64,000 nucleotides of DNA from Acinetobacter sp. Marseille-Q1618 (GTDB taxonomy: Bacteria > Pseudomonadota > Gammaproteobacteria > Pseudomonadales > Moraxellaceae). The position numbers and the translations under genes are program-made. Shown piece by piece: positions 18,097 to 25,739 of this stretch. Within the stretch, counting starts at the first letter, position 1; every line of letters begins with the position of its first letter. The stretch spans positions 53,720 through 117,719 of the forward strand of contig NZ_CADDWJ010000005.1 in NCBI RefSeq assembly GCF_902809855.1. The letters run 5' to 3'. Below the pieces are notes generated by a model. It made no database searches. It saw only the letters and a list, made by a program, of their open reading frames with translations, and was not told the origin of the DNA.

Positions 18097-19885
18097 GTTG
18101 ATCTCCTTGCTGTTTAGCTGTGTTGGATGGTGTTGCATTAATTTTTTCAATCGTTGTGGTCGCTGTCTCAGCGTCAGAAACTTGAGCAACGATCAACTTA
18201 TTCATCATTCCTGCACTCATGTGATAGAGCAAATGGCAGTGAATCGCCCACTCTCCTAGCTCATCCGCAGTCAATAGTGCAGTCACTGTTTTTGCAGGTG
18301 GTACAACAATGGTATGTTTGTTTGGCATATCCACCGCAGGCTGACCATTTTCCAACTGCATAAACATGCCATGTAAATGCATCGGGTGCGCCATCATGCT
18401 GTCATTGATAAATTTAATGCGGATACGCTCGCCATATTTCACTTTTAAAGGTTCGGCATCACTGAATTTTTTGCCATTAATGGTCCAAATATAACGCTCC
18501 ATCGTTCCGCCTAAACGTATCACCAGCTCACTCGTTGGTTCACGTGTATCGGACTGTGGTGTTAAAGATTTTAAATCGCTATATTGCAATGCCTTATCAC
18601 CTTTCGGTGTTGATGCATTTGCCCAGCCTTCCACGACTACATCTGATTGCTCAGATGCTATATTTTGATGTGGTGCATGATCCTTCGTATGGTCAGTGGT
18701 GTGTATATTTTCCTGCTTCTCTACTTTTTGATGAGCAGAATGATCCATGCCTTGCATTGCATTATGATTCATCTTTGAATGGTCGATACTTGCATGCTCA
18801 CCACTTCCATGCCCCATATCTGCCATACTGAGCAAAGCTCTTGGACGTGCTTGAGGCATGTGAATCCCATGCATATTTGCAGTCAGCGCATTATGCAAAG
18901 TGCCGATGGCAAAACCTGAACGGTCAATAGATTCTGCTTCGATTTGATAATGATCAGCTTTCGGTTCAACCAACACATCATAGGTTTCTGCGGTGCCAAT
19001 ACGAAACTCATCCACAGCGATAGGTTGGACAGGTTGACCATCAGCGCCTACCACCATCATTTTTAGGTTGGGAATACGTACATCAAAAAATGACATGGCA
19101 GACGCATTGATAAAACGTAAACGTACTTTTTCATTTGGCTGAAACATGCCTGTCCAGTTCTGCTCAGGCGTTTTACCATTGATCAAAAAAGTATAGCCTG
19201 TCACATCGGACAAATCAGTTTTTAGCATTCGCATCTGATTCCACATTTTGCGGTCAGACCATGTGGCTTTGATGCCATCACGCTTCACTTGCTTCCAGAC
19301 ATCGCCCAAAGTTTCACGCTGATTTTGATAATATTCGGCGGAAATCTTCAGATCTTTTTGAATTTGCTCACTGGTTTTTTCGTGAAAATCAGACAACATC
19401 ACCACATAGTCACGCTCAGTTTTTTCATGCTCAGCCAGTGGTTTTTTGCCTTTGGGATAAATCACCAAAGCACCGTATAAACCATCCTGTTCTTGACCTT
19501 TGGAATGGGCGTGATACCAATATGTACCACTTTGGCGAACTTTGAATTTATAGACAAAATCGCCTTGTGGCTTGATGCCATTGAAGCCATTAAAACCCGG
19601 TACGCCATCCATAATTCCAGGCAACAATAACCCATGCCAATGAATGGAAGAATCCTGATTTTTTAAATGATTATGCACATGAATAACGGCATCATCCCCT
19701 TCCTCAAACTCAAGTAAAGGTGCAGGAAACTGACCATTTACCGTAATTCGTTTGAATGCTTTGCCTGTGACATTAACCATCCCTTCATCAATGCTTAGAT
19801 GGTATTCTTTGACCGCTGCAAAACTCCATGTAGAAGACAAGAGCGCAGCAGTAACGATGATGCTTTTTGAAAATTGAATAGACAT
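18083..19885 (-). CDS. copA: Copper resistance multicopper oxidase CopA
   Basis: A 600-residue periplasmic multicopper oxidase. The four copper-binding motifs are present in order: IHWHGLLLPG, YWYHAHS, HPMHLHGMF and AIHCHLLYHMSAGM, the last with the type 1 Cys and axial Met. Between domains 2 and 3 (about residues 345-410) lies a His/Met-rich stretch with DHSKMNH and MDHSAH elements. CopA oxidises Cu(I) and sequesters copper. The N-terminus is a plain Sec-type signal (ends near WSFA); the twin arginines of many CopA proteins are missing, which is unusual because multicopper oxidases often use Tat. Confidence 0.93.
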   Translation of the reverse strand: MSIQFSKSIIVTAALLSSTWSFAAVKEYHLSIDEGMVNVTGKAFKRITVNGQFPAPLLEFEEGDDAVIHVHNHLKNQDSSIHWHGLLLPGIMDGVPGFNGFNGIKPQGDFVYKFKVRQSGTYWYHAHSKGQEQDGLYGALVIYPKGKKPLAEHEKTERDYVVMLSDFHEKTSEQIQKDLKISAEYYQNQRETLGDVWKQVKRDGIKATWSDRKMWNQMRMLKTDLSDVTGYTFLINGKTPEQNWTGMFQPNEKVRLRFINASAMSFFDVRIPNLKMMVVGADGQPVQPIAVDEFRIGTAETYDVLVEPKADHYQIEAESIDRSGFAIGTLHNALTANMHGIHMPQARPRALLSMADMGHGSGEHASIDHSKMNHNAMQGMDHSAHQKVEKQENIHTTDHTKDHAPHQNIASEQSDVVVEGWANASTPKGDKALQYSDLKSLTPQSDTREPTSELVIRLGGTMERYIWTINGKKFSDAEPLKVKYGERIRIKFINDSMMAHPMHLHGMFMQLENGQPAVDMPNKHTIVVPPAKTVTALLTADELGEWAIHCHLLYHMSAGMMNKLIVAQVSDAETATTTIEKINATPSNTAKQQGDQHAHH

Positions 19886-19939
19886 AACTCAACCTTAATT
19901 TCTGAAATTATTTAAAAAATAATGCTTCGGGAAATAAGG

Positions 19940-20437
19940 CTAAGCTTTTGGAGGACGTAGAATTTCTTGCCAGTGCCCAACAAGATGTTGTGCTTGGTAA
20001 TGGCTTTGTAAGCCATTTTTTTCTAGATTGTCTTGAGGAGCAAGCAGTTTTGGAAGATCTGCATTAAACCAAACGATCGAAGACTGACAGAAAAATAACG
20101 CACAATCCTGACAATCCACATGTTGTGCGTGTTGGGTTTGAATCAATTGCGTATGGCAGTCTTGTAACGCTTGCATGTGTTGAGTAGGGTTATGCTGCGT
20201 ATCTTGCGTTGCAGCTTGCTGCACATCTATACAATGATTTTTCATGTCTTGTACAGACATGCCCAGCATCGAACTTTGTCGTTGATGCGAAGTAGACTGA
20301 TGCTCTGCTTGCTGATGTTGCATTTGCATATTGATCTGCATGGCATTTACCGATGCAATAGACACACCACTGTATCCTATGGCAAACACCATAAGACAAA
20401 CAAACCACACCTGTTTGCAGAGTTGTGTCAACATCAT
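19940..20437 (-). CDS. Secreted Met/His/Gln-rich protein, CopL/DUF2946-like
   Basis: A 165-residue protein at the head of the copper operon. It has a signal-type N-terminus (WFVCLMVFAIGYSGVSIA), a middle part very rich in Gln, His and Met (MQINMQMQHQQAEHQ), a cysteine cluster (HVDCQDCALFFC) and a short end LRPPKA. This layout and position recall CopL of xanthomonad copLAB operons, which is needed for copper induction, but sequence likeness is weak. It could equally be a copper-binding secreted peptide of the DUF2946 type. There is no clear ribosome site before its two start codons. Confidence 0.5.
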   Translation of the reverse strand: MMLTQLCKQVWFVCLMVFAIGYSGVSIASVNAMQINMQMQHQQAEHQSTSHQRQSSMLGMSVQDMKNHCIDVQQAATQDTQHNPTQHMQALQDCHTQLIQTQHAQHVDCQDCALFFCQSSIVWFNADLPKLLAPQDNLEKNGLQSHYQAQHLVGHWQEILRPPKA

Positions 20438-20623
20438 CTATCAGTCAATTGAGAATCGCTATTGTTTAAGCATAACTAATAATCAAGGCAGTAGCAAATA
20501 TTATCCTGTATTCCCCGCTCCTTTGTATTAAAAGATTGCAGCAATGCAATGTTGAAGAATTAGGCGAGTCTTTTTTGAACTTTCTATTTAAAATAAAAAG
20601 CTGATTTTCCATTTTATATAAAC

Positions 20624-20650
20624 AAAAAGAGCCCGATTTGAGCTCTTTTT
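20624..20650. terminator. Bidirectional Rho-independent terminator
   Basis: A perfect 9-bp stem (AAAAAGAGC / GCTCTTTTT) with T-runs on both strands, between rpe and the copper operon. It would end rpe transcription. Confidence 0.75.
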
Positions 20651-20709
20651 AAACTTATTTTGTATAAGCACTAAGCAATTGATCATGCTTTGTTTAAACT
20701 ATAAACACT

Positions 20710-20781
20710 TTATCGACATGCTTATCAACACAGTTATCCATATAGTTATCTTCAGACTTATCCACAATTTTATCCATACGA
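20710..20781 (+). repeat. Six DnaA-box-like 9-mers at exact 12-bp spacing
   Basis: Six tandem units begin at 20710, 20722, 20734, 20746, 20758 and 20770. Their 9-mers are TTATCGACA, TTATCAACA, TTATCCATA, TTATCTTCA, TTATCCACA and TTATCCATA. The fifth is a perfect DnaA box (TTATNCACA); four others differ by one base and one by two. The 3-base spacers (TGC, CAG, TAG, GAC, ATT, CGA) differ, so only the box and the spacing are conserved. It lies 13 bp from the rpe stop. Binding by DnaA is inferred. Confidence 0.7.
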
Positions 20782-20793
20782 TTGTGATTAACT

Positions 20794-21480
20794 CTAAGCG
20801 TGTTGTGAACCTACCAATGCCAACTCAGCACGCATTTCATCAATCACAGCTTTATAATCGTCTTTACCAAAGATTGCTGAACCTGCGACAAACATATCCG
20901 CACCTGCTTCCGCAATTTCACGAATATTGCTCGGTGTTACGCCACCATCCACTTCCAAACGAATATCACGACCCGATGCATCAATAATTTTACGTGCTTG
21001 GCGTAATTTTTCTAAAGTCATTGGAATGAATTTTTGTCCACCAAAACCTGGATTCACACTCATTAACAACACTTGATCGACTTTATCTAAAACATAGTCC
21101 AAATAATGCAATGGCGTAGCTGGATTAAATACCAAACCTGCTTTTGCACCACCATCTTTAATCAACTGTAAAGAACGGTCAATGTGGTCTGTCGCTTCAG
21201 GATGGAACGTAATAATATCCGCACCTGCTTCTAAGAAATCACCAATCATACGATCAACAGGTGACACCATAAGATGCACATCAATCGGTGCTTTGATTCC
21301 ATATTTTTTTAAAGCCTTACATACACCTGCACCAAAAGTCAGGTTCGGTACATAATGGTTATCCATCACATCAAAATGCACAACATCTGCACCTGCTGCT
21401 AACACATTGTCAACTTCTTCGCCTAAACGAGCAAAGTCAGCAGATAAAATTGAAGGTGCGATTAAAAATGGCTTGGACAT
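20794..21480 (-). CDS. rpe: Ribulose-phosphate 3-epimerase
   Basis: A 228-residue TIM-barrel enzyme that interconverts ribulose-5-phosphate and xylulose-5-phosphate in the pentose phosphate pathway. The start [17 protein letters not shown], the metal and substrate segments [16 protein letters not shown] and [18 protein letters not shown] and EVDGGV are all intact. Length is typical. AGG precedes the ATG at a good distance. It is probably monocistronic, ending at the terminator 150 bp downstream. Confidence 0.95.
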   Translation of the reverse strand: MSKPFLIAPSILSADFARLGEEVDNVLAAGADVVHFDVMDNHYVPNLTFGAGVCKALKKYGIKAPIDVHLMVSPVDRMIGDFLEAGADIITFHPEATDHIDRSLQLIKDGGAKAGLVFNPATPLHYLDYVLDKVDQVLLMSVNPGFGGQKFIPMTLEKLRQARKIIDASGRDIRLEVDGGVTPSNIREIAEAGADMFVAGSAIFGKDDYKAVIDEMRAELALVGSQHA

Positions 21481-21671
21481 GGATCAACCTAGCTTGAAAA
21501 TGGATTTTCAAAATTATAGCAAATTTCTCGTTAAACTTTGCTGAAAATACCTCCGATAAATCATGAAACGCTCTGTCAGCATTGCAATACTGCAACGAAG
21601 CGTTCTATTTAAATAACAGCATCACTCGCTATTTTTTGTTAGCTTTGAACAACCATAAGGAGTAAATGAGA

Positions 21672-21950
21672 ATGAAAAGCAATACTATTATTTTAACTAA
21701 TGATGCCAAACGCATCGCCAAGCGTTTATTGAACCATTGGAAGCATAAGTTTGAGGTTGCTGAAACAGATGAAAAGTTGAGTATTTTTATGCCCGATGCA
21801 ACAGTGAATCTCTCCCCTCAACAGGATAGTCTTGTGGTTGATTTAGAAACAGAACGAGAAGATTATGCTCAGCTAGAACACATCATTATTGAGCATTTAA
21901 ATCGTATGGCACAGCAGGAGTTTTCTGTAGAATGGCAACATCAAGCTTAA
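21672..21950 (+). CDS. DUF2218-domain protein
   Basis: A 92-residue cytoplasmic protein matching the DUF2218 pattern: DAKRIAKRLLNHWKHKFEV at the start, then an acidic strand region and RMAQQEFSVEWQ near the end. The fold is unknown to me beyond being small alpha/beta. The function is not established; homologues often sit near siderophore or iron genes but none are here. Two in-frame ATGs lie 6 bp apart; the second (21672) is 9 bases from AAGGAG and the first only 3, so I take the second. Confidence 0.65.
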   Translation: MKSNTIILTNDAKRIAKRLLNHWKHKFEVAETDEKLSIFMPDATVNLSPQQDSLVVDLETEREDYAQLEHIIIEHLNRMAQQEFSVEWQHQA

Positions 21951-21999
21951 AACCAAGTTTGATGTTTCAGTAAAATAGTCTTTAAAAATCCTCTTTAAA

Positions 22000-23100
22000 T
22001 TATTTGGATTTTTTCTGCTTTTGCTCAAAATTACGCACCATTTTTATACGTTCTTCCGTTGCAGGATGTGATTCAAATATTTCAAGCACTCGATCTATGT
22101 GTGAATCTGTTTCCGATGCCTCTGTTTTTTGCTGGGCTTTGCCAGACTTTTCTTTGTCGTCCTTAGTATCCGCATTTTCATACTCATCACTTAGACGTTG
22201 CAACAGATTTGCAAAATGTTCAACTTCAATATGTTGACGATCCATCAAATTTAAAGCATACAGATCTGCTTCTTGTTCAAACTTACGTGAGTATTTCGCC
22301 CCTAACATGGCAGCAGGCAAAGAGCTAAACAAATCGGAACTGTCTCCCGTAATCGCAATATACAACACGCTCATGCCTAGACTCGACAAACCTTGCTGTA
22401 AGCTATGGCGTTCGATCAAATGCCCTTGTTCATGCGCAAGCACCCCTAAAATCTCTTGATCACTATGTGCAAGTTCAACTAATTCATCTGTGACAATGAT
22501 CGTGTTGTTAGGTAAAGCGATTGCATTTGCACCAAGCTCGCTGCCTTTTCTAAACAGGAGTTTGGCAGGACGACCTTCTGCAATTTTTTCTAAATATTGC
22601 TTACGAATCTGTTCTTGTTGTCCTTTGGCAAGCTTACTCGGTTCAGTCCAATATTTATCGACATACGCTTCTGCTTCATCGCCTAAACGTTGCATACTAT
22701 TTTCAGGCAATTGAAAAGCAACATAATGTGAAGCTGCTGGAATACCCCATTTCACTAAAGCAAAACCGAAAAACACAACAAACACCACACTAAATAAAAT
22801 CAGTGCAGGTGAACGTTCTAATTTCCAAATCGAACCATACACTTTTTTAGGACCGATCTGAAACCATTCTGGTAAATGGTCTTGAAATTCAATCCGTGCA
22901 TCATCATTCAACTCAACCACAGGCTTAAGCTGCCCCAAAGCCCCGATCAACTGCATATCAGCATATTGATAATGACGCACCAATTGCTGATGTTCACCAT
23001 AACGCACCTGAACGCTGTGCTCATCTAGCGCATACACTTGCGCTTGGTGTGGTTTAGACACCACACCATCATAAAAAACGACCTGTACAGATTGCGTCAT
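22000..23100 (-). CDS. M48-family membrane metalloprotease
   Basis: A 366-residue zinc protease. One membrane helix (about residues 98-120) splits a small N-terminal cytoplasmic part from the catalytic domain, which has the zinc motif LAHEQGHLIERH (HExxH) and the third ligand region FEQEADLYALNLM. The C-terminus is charged and low-complexity, with many Lys and Glu. M48 enzymes of this kind do membrane or envelope protein quality control. It follows the DUF898 gene by 21 bp, and the two form an operon, a pairing seen in other proteobacteria. Confidence 0.85.
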   Translation of the reverse strand: MTQSVQVVFYDGVVSKPHQAQVYALDEHSVQVRYGEHQQLVRHYQYADMQLIGALGQLKPVVELNDDARIEFQDHLPEWFQIGPKKVYGSIWKLERSPALILFSVVFVVFFGFALVKWGIPAASHYVAFQLPENSMQRLGDEAEAYVDKYWTEPSKLAKGQQEQIRKQYLEKIAEGRPAKLLFRKGSELGANAIALPNNTIIVTDELVELAHSDQEILGVLAHEQGHLIERHSLQQGLSSLGMSVLYIAITGDSSDLFSSLPAAMLGAKYSRKFEQEADLYALNLMDRQHIEVEHFANLLQRLSDEYENADTKDDKEKSGKAQQKTEASETDSHIDRVLEIFESHPATEERIKMVRNFEQKQKKSK

Positions 23101-23121
23101 GTGGTTTTCAGCTCATGTAAA

Positions 23122-24228
23122 TTAAAGTGAAACATCAATATCAAAAATATCGCTGATTTCTTCTGCCAAAGCACTATGGTCAGCTTGTGCCAAATTCATC
23201 ATCTGATCAGGGTCATCCAGTAAGATCAGACTTAAAGAATCAACTTTGTATCTATAAATTCGAATCGCTGCCCAAGCTGACATCAAGCCCAATGACAAAA
23301 TTTTAGCAATCCAATTGGTTCCAACAATCCATGCATAACGCCATTGGTTGCAATCGGTGGCAAATTTGCTATTTCCAATGACCGTGTTGTTCCATGTTGT
23401 AATAAATACGCGTGCGCTTATTAATGGATAAATAAACAAACCTGCGATCACATAGCCTAAACCAAAGATCGCGAAAAAAGCCTGCGGATTTGATAATCCA
23501 CCGATGACAGCACCAACAATGCCTAGAACAAAAAGTACCCCCATAAACATAAATACAGGAATATAAACTGCTCGCATATAATCAGACCATTCTGCTTGCA
23601 ACTTAAATTTTAGCTGCCCTGCATATAAATGATTGATGCAATAACTTTTATACAACCAAATCATCACAGGGAAAAATATACCTAGCGTAAAAATATAGAT
23701 GCCGATACATTTTAAGAAAACCATATAGGCTTGTTTGGTTGTTCCTGCAAAATAAAATCGACTATTGGCATATTTACTGTTTCGTGCTGTAAAGCGAATG
23801 GTCGCTCGAATCAACCACGGTACAGCAAGATACAGAATGACAAATCCGATCAGTGTTGCTGTAATGGAATATTGTGAAATCACTGAAATCGCAGCATAAA
23901 TTCCGAGTGCAATCAAACGCCCGATTAAGATTTTTTTGGGTACCCCTGTAAAATCAAAGCGTCTTCTAAAAAATTCGGTATTGCCATAAAAGTAGCGTAA
24001 GCGACGCACTTTTGCCCAAGGTGCATAGAGGCTCAAGGTTACGATGGTCAGTAAAATATTTACGATCCAAATCCCAAAGTACTCCATCGCATCGCCATGA
24101 AATTTGAAACGGCGAACACGTCCAAAACTTGGTGTTGTTGGTGCATCATCAGGAGGAAGATCAGCGTTTTTGGTCAGGCTTAGACCACTGGTATTTGGAA
24201 ATGGTGGTGGTATTTGTTCTTGCATCAT
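23122..24228 (-). CDS. DUF898 (YjgN-like) membrane protein
   Basis: A 368-residue protein with about eight membrane helices. RRFKFHGDAMEYFGIWIVN and TLSLYAPWAKVRRLRYFYGNT are the DUF898 signature, and the same type of segment recurs later (RFTARNSKYANSRFYFAGT). The first 40 residues are Pro-rich and polar. The role of YjgN proteins is unknown. Its gene is the first of a two-gene operon with an M48 protease, which suggests a shared envelope function, perhaps as the protease's membrane partner. Confidence 0.8.
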   Translation of the reverse strand: MMQEQIPPPFPNTSGLSLTKNADLPPDDAPTTPSFGRVRRFKFHGDAMEYFGIWIVNILLTIVTLSLYAPWAKVRRLRYFYGNTEFFRRRFDFTGVPKKILIGRLIALGIYAAISVISQYSITATLIGFVILYLAVPWLIRATIRFTARNSKYANSRFYFAGTTKQAYMVFLKCIGIYIFTLGIFFPVMIWLYKSYCINHLYAGQLKFKLQAEWSDYMRAVYIPVFMFMGVLFVLGIVGAVIGGLSNPQAFFAIFGLGYVIAGLFIYPLISARVFITTWNNTVIGNSKFATDCNQWRYAWIVGTNWIAKILSLGLMSAWAAIRIYRYKVDSLSLILLDDPDQMMNLAQADHSALAEEISDIFDIDVSL

Positions 24229-24516
24229 TTTCTCTTATTTTTAATAGATCATGTTCATAAAGACAATCGTGAAACAATATTTTGAATTTAAGCAAATCGA
24301 GTGTATAGATTTTTCCAATTAAAATAAATAGTGTATTTTTATTCGAGTAGTCTCTTCCTATTCAATAGCTAAGTGCGGTTTGTATGGTTGTTTTGATTAT
24401 TTTGTTAAGTAAAAACTGAATTATTTTAAAACTTAAAGTAATTATTTTTCATAGTTTTTTGCCAATATAAAACTAAGAAATTATGTTGTGTTGCATAAAC
24501 CCTTGTTTAGCGCTCA

Positions 24517-24612
24517 TTAAAAAAGCGCAAGTTCGGCTGTATTGGCTGCACTACTTACAGCGATATAACGTTTTTCTTCTTCGGCTTTTTGTTCGGGGGA
24601 TTTTTTGGTCAT
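24517..24612 (-). CDS. Possible 31-residue peptide or gene remnant
   Basis: A short ATG-to-TAA frame encoding a peptide that starts MTKKSPEQKAEEEKRYIAVS and ends AELALF. The composition (Lys/Glu-rich start, then Ala/Ser) looks protein-like and not random, which may mean it is the surviving head of a longer gene cut by rearrangement. No ribosome site is obvious. It lies next to the 104-bp inverted-end element and in the accessory island, so a decayed mobile-gene origin is plausible. Confidence 0.25.
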   Translation of the reverse strand: MTKKSPEQKAEEEKRYIAVSSAANTAELALF

Positions 24613-24646
24613 ACTATTTACTTTTATTTAATAACTCTAGAAATAG

Positions 24647-24750
24647 TAGACTTCTTGCGCTAGTCAAAATTCGAGCAGACATGACCTTTATTTTATAAGT
24701 TATTGCATAAAGTGCAAATGGTTAAAAAAACTACTTTCGCAAGAGGTCTA
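24647..24750. mobile_element. 104-bp inverted-end element (MITE-like or IS remnant)
   Basis: The ends match as inverted repeats over 14 bases with 2 mismatches: TAGACTTCTTGCGC on the left and, on the opposite strand from the right, TAGACCTCTTGCGA. If the outer TA pairs are target duplications, this fits an IS5/IS427-like or TA-target element. The interior is AT-rich and has no transposase, only a short frame starting with ATG on the minus strand. It is too small to move alone. Confidence 0.45.
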
Positions 24751-24943
24751 GTAAATTGCATGACCTGATAAAGCAGTTTATTTATTATCAATTTTAACTA
24801 ATAATGGTGGTATTTAGGCAAATATATTTTACAAAATATCCTAATAGCTACTACTCCTATATGGGAAATATTGAATATTACCAATAATACATTCAGCAAT
24901 TGCCCATAAATTTCTGTCTTTAAACCTCATTAATTCCTCTTAG

Positions 24944-25056
24944 AATAAAAACCCTACATAAATGTAGGGTCTATTTATAACAATATAAAATACTTTTAGC
25001 TCAAATTATCAAGCCACATTCCCTTCCACAAAATCCTTTGCAAAGCTTTACAGTAC
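24944..25056. repeat. Distal (decayed) copy of the acnD 3' end and terminator
   Basis: This segment repeats 25628-25739. By hand count the terminator part matches in 36 of 40 positions and the coding tail in 38 of 46. Read on the minus strand it still encodes FAKDFVEGNVA followed by a TGA, against FAQDFLEGNVA and TAA in the real acnD, and is cut off by a stop codon just before. It includes its own terminator hairpin. The two copies flank a single foreign-looking gene as direct repeats. Confidence 0.8.
24951..24976 (-). terminator. Terminator in the distal acnD-tail copy
   Basis: A perfect stem ACCCTACAT / ATGTAGGGT followed on the minus strand by TTTTTATT. It now ends transcription of the nuclease-like gene. 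Confidence 0.75.
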
Positions 25057-25065
25057 AAATCTTAT

Positions 25066-25617
25066 TTATAGAATTGTAAAACTAAAGTTCGTTTCTTTGA
25101 TTCTTTTACTTAGAATATGATTTTGATTAAATTCATATCCTATTTTGTGTTCATTTATAATCTTCAAACATGTTTCTTCCTCCACAGCACGATGTACCCC
25201 TACGCACCAAAATGTACGTATACAATTATGTTCACTTGGTTTCAATGAGTGAAATTTATTTAAATCTTTCATCATTGCTGTGATACAGCTTTTTGCTGAC
25301 TTAGCTTGTTTTAATTCTACCGCTATCATTGTTTCAGTTGATTTATTTCTCTCTTTTAACCAAAAATCAATTATTCCCTTATCTTTTAATTTCTCCACTC
25401 TCTTATCTATCGAACAAGGCACTTCCCTTACCCACTCCCTCACATTCTCTTGTTTATCAAAGAAAAATGACAGCTCAATTTGCAACCATATTTCCCAACC
25501 AGTTATGTTTTTTTCTTCAATTAAATTTAAACGATCTCTAATATTCTTTTGTGTAAAAAATTTCTCAAACAAATTAGATAAAAATTCAAAATCGCCATTT
25601 AAAATTCTATTGTTCAT
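25066..25617 (-). CDS. Stand-alone PD-(D/E)XK nuclease-like protein
   Basis: A 183-residue protein I cannot name. The order helix GWEIWLQIELSFFF (Glu49), strand KGIIDFWL (Asp84) and strand MIAVELKQ (Glu101, Lys103) is the PD-(D/E)XK core of restriction-endonuclease-like enzymes. A helix after it (MMKDLNKFH) fits as well. The rest is Lys/Glu-rich. The ATG at 25617 is used; the longer frame starts at a GTG inside the terminator hairpin. The gene is AT-rich, lies directly after the acnD terminator, and is bracketed by two copies of the acnD 3' end. This context suggests an acquired gene, possibly a defence or selfish nuclease. Confidence 0.6.
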   Translation of the reverse strand: MNNRILNGDFEFLSNLFEKFFTQKNIRDRLNLIEEKNITGWEIWLQIELSFFFDKQENVREWVREVPCSIDKRVEKLKDKGIIDFWLKERNKSTETMIAVELKQAKSAKSCITAMMKDLNKFHSLKPSEHNCIRTFWCVGVHRAVEEETCLKIINEHKIGYEFNQNHILSKRIKETNFSFTIL

Positions 25618-25627
25618 TTTTTTCTCA

Positions 25628-25739
25628 AATAAAAACCCCACATTAATGTAGGGTCTTTTTACAACAAAATCAATTATTTCAGCTTAGAGTCTTAAGCCAC
25701 ATTCCCTTCCAAGAAATCCTGTGCAAAGCGTTGTAACAC
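25628..25739. repeat. Proximal (functional) copy of the acnD 3' end and terminator
   Basis: It holds the last 15 or so codons of acnD, its TAA stop, a short 3' leader and the terminator at about 25631-25655. It is the direct-repeat partner of 24944-25056. Confidence 0.8.
25631..25659 (-). terminator. Terminator of acnD
   Basis: The stem GACCCTACATTAATGTGGGGT on the minus strand (one C/A mismatch) is followed by TTTTTATTT. The nuclease-like gene begins 8-15 bases beyond, so it is expressed by readthrough or by a promoter inside this segment. Confidence 0.7.

Larger units (their letters stand above)
20438..20793. other. Intergenic region between rpe and the copper operon
   Basis: 356 bp without a gene. 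It contains, from low to high coordinate, an ATTGCA/TGCAAT inverted repeat at 20535-20550 that could be an operator for the copper operon, a bidirectional terminator and the 12-bp phased TTATC array (both listed separately). No copRS two-component genes are near. Confidence 0.6.
24229..24943. other. AT-rich accessory intergenic region
   Basis: Over 700 bp between the DUF898 gene and the distal acnD-tail copy. Apart from a 31-codon ORF and a small inverted-end element (both listed), I see no gene. It begins with the promoter region of the DUF898/M48 operon. Confidence 0.5.

Noticed and set aside
18083..20437. copRS two-component genes with the copper operon
   Set aside because: None lie in the neighbouring genes; upstream is rpe and downstream the gdx pair.
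20679..20987. 102-codon ORF through the 12-bp array
   Set aside because: It is created by the repeat and the antisense of rpe; composition is not protein-like.
24229..25065. Integrase or intact IS in the acnD island
   Set aside because: No recombinase or transposase frame of useful length is found on either strand.
25280..25651. 123-codon ORF opposite the nuclease-like gene
   Set aside because: Ser/Phe-rich antisense shadow; the minus-strand frame has the catalytic pattern.
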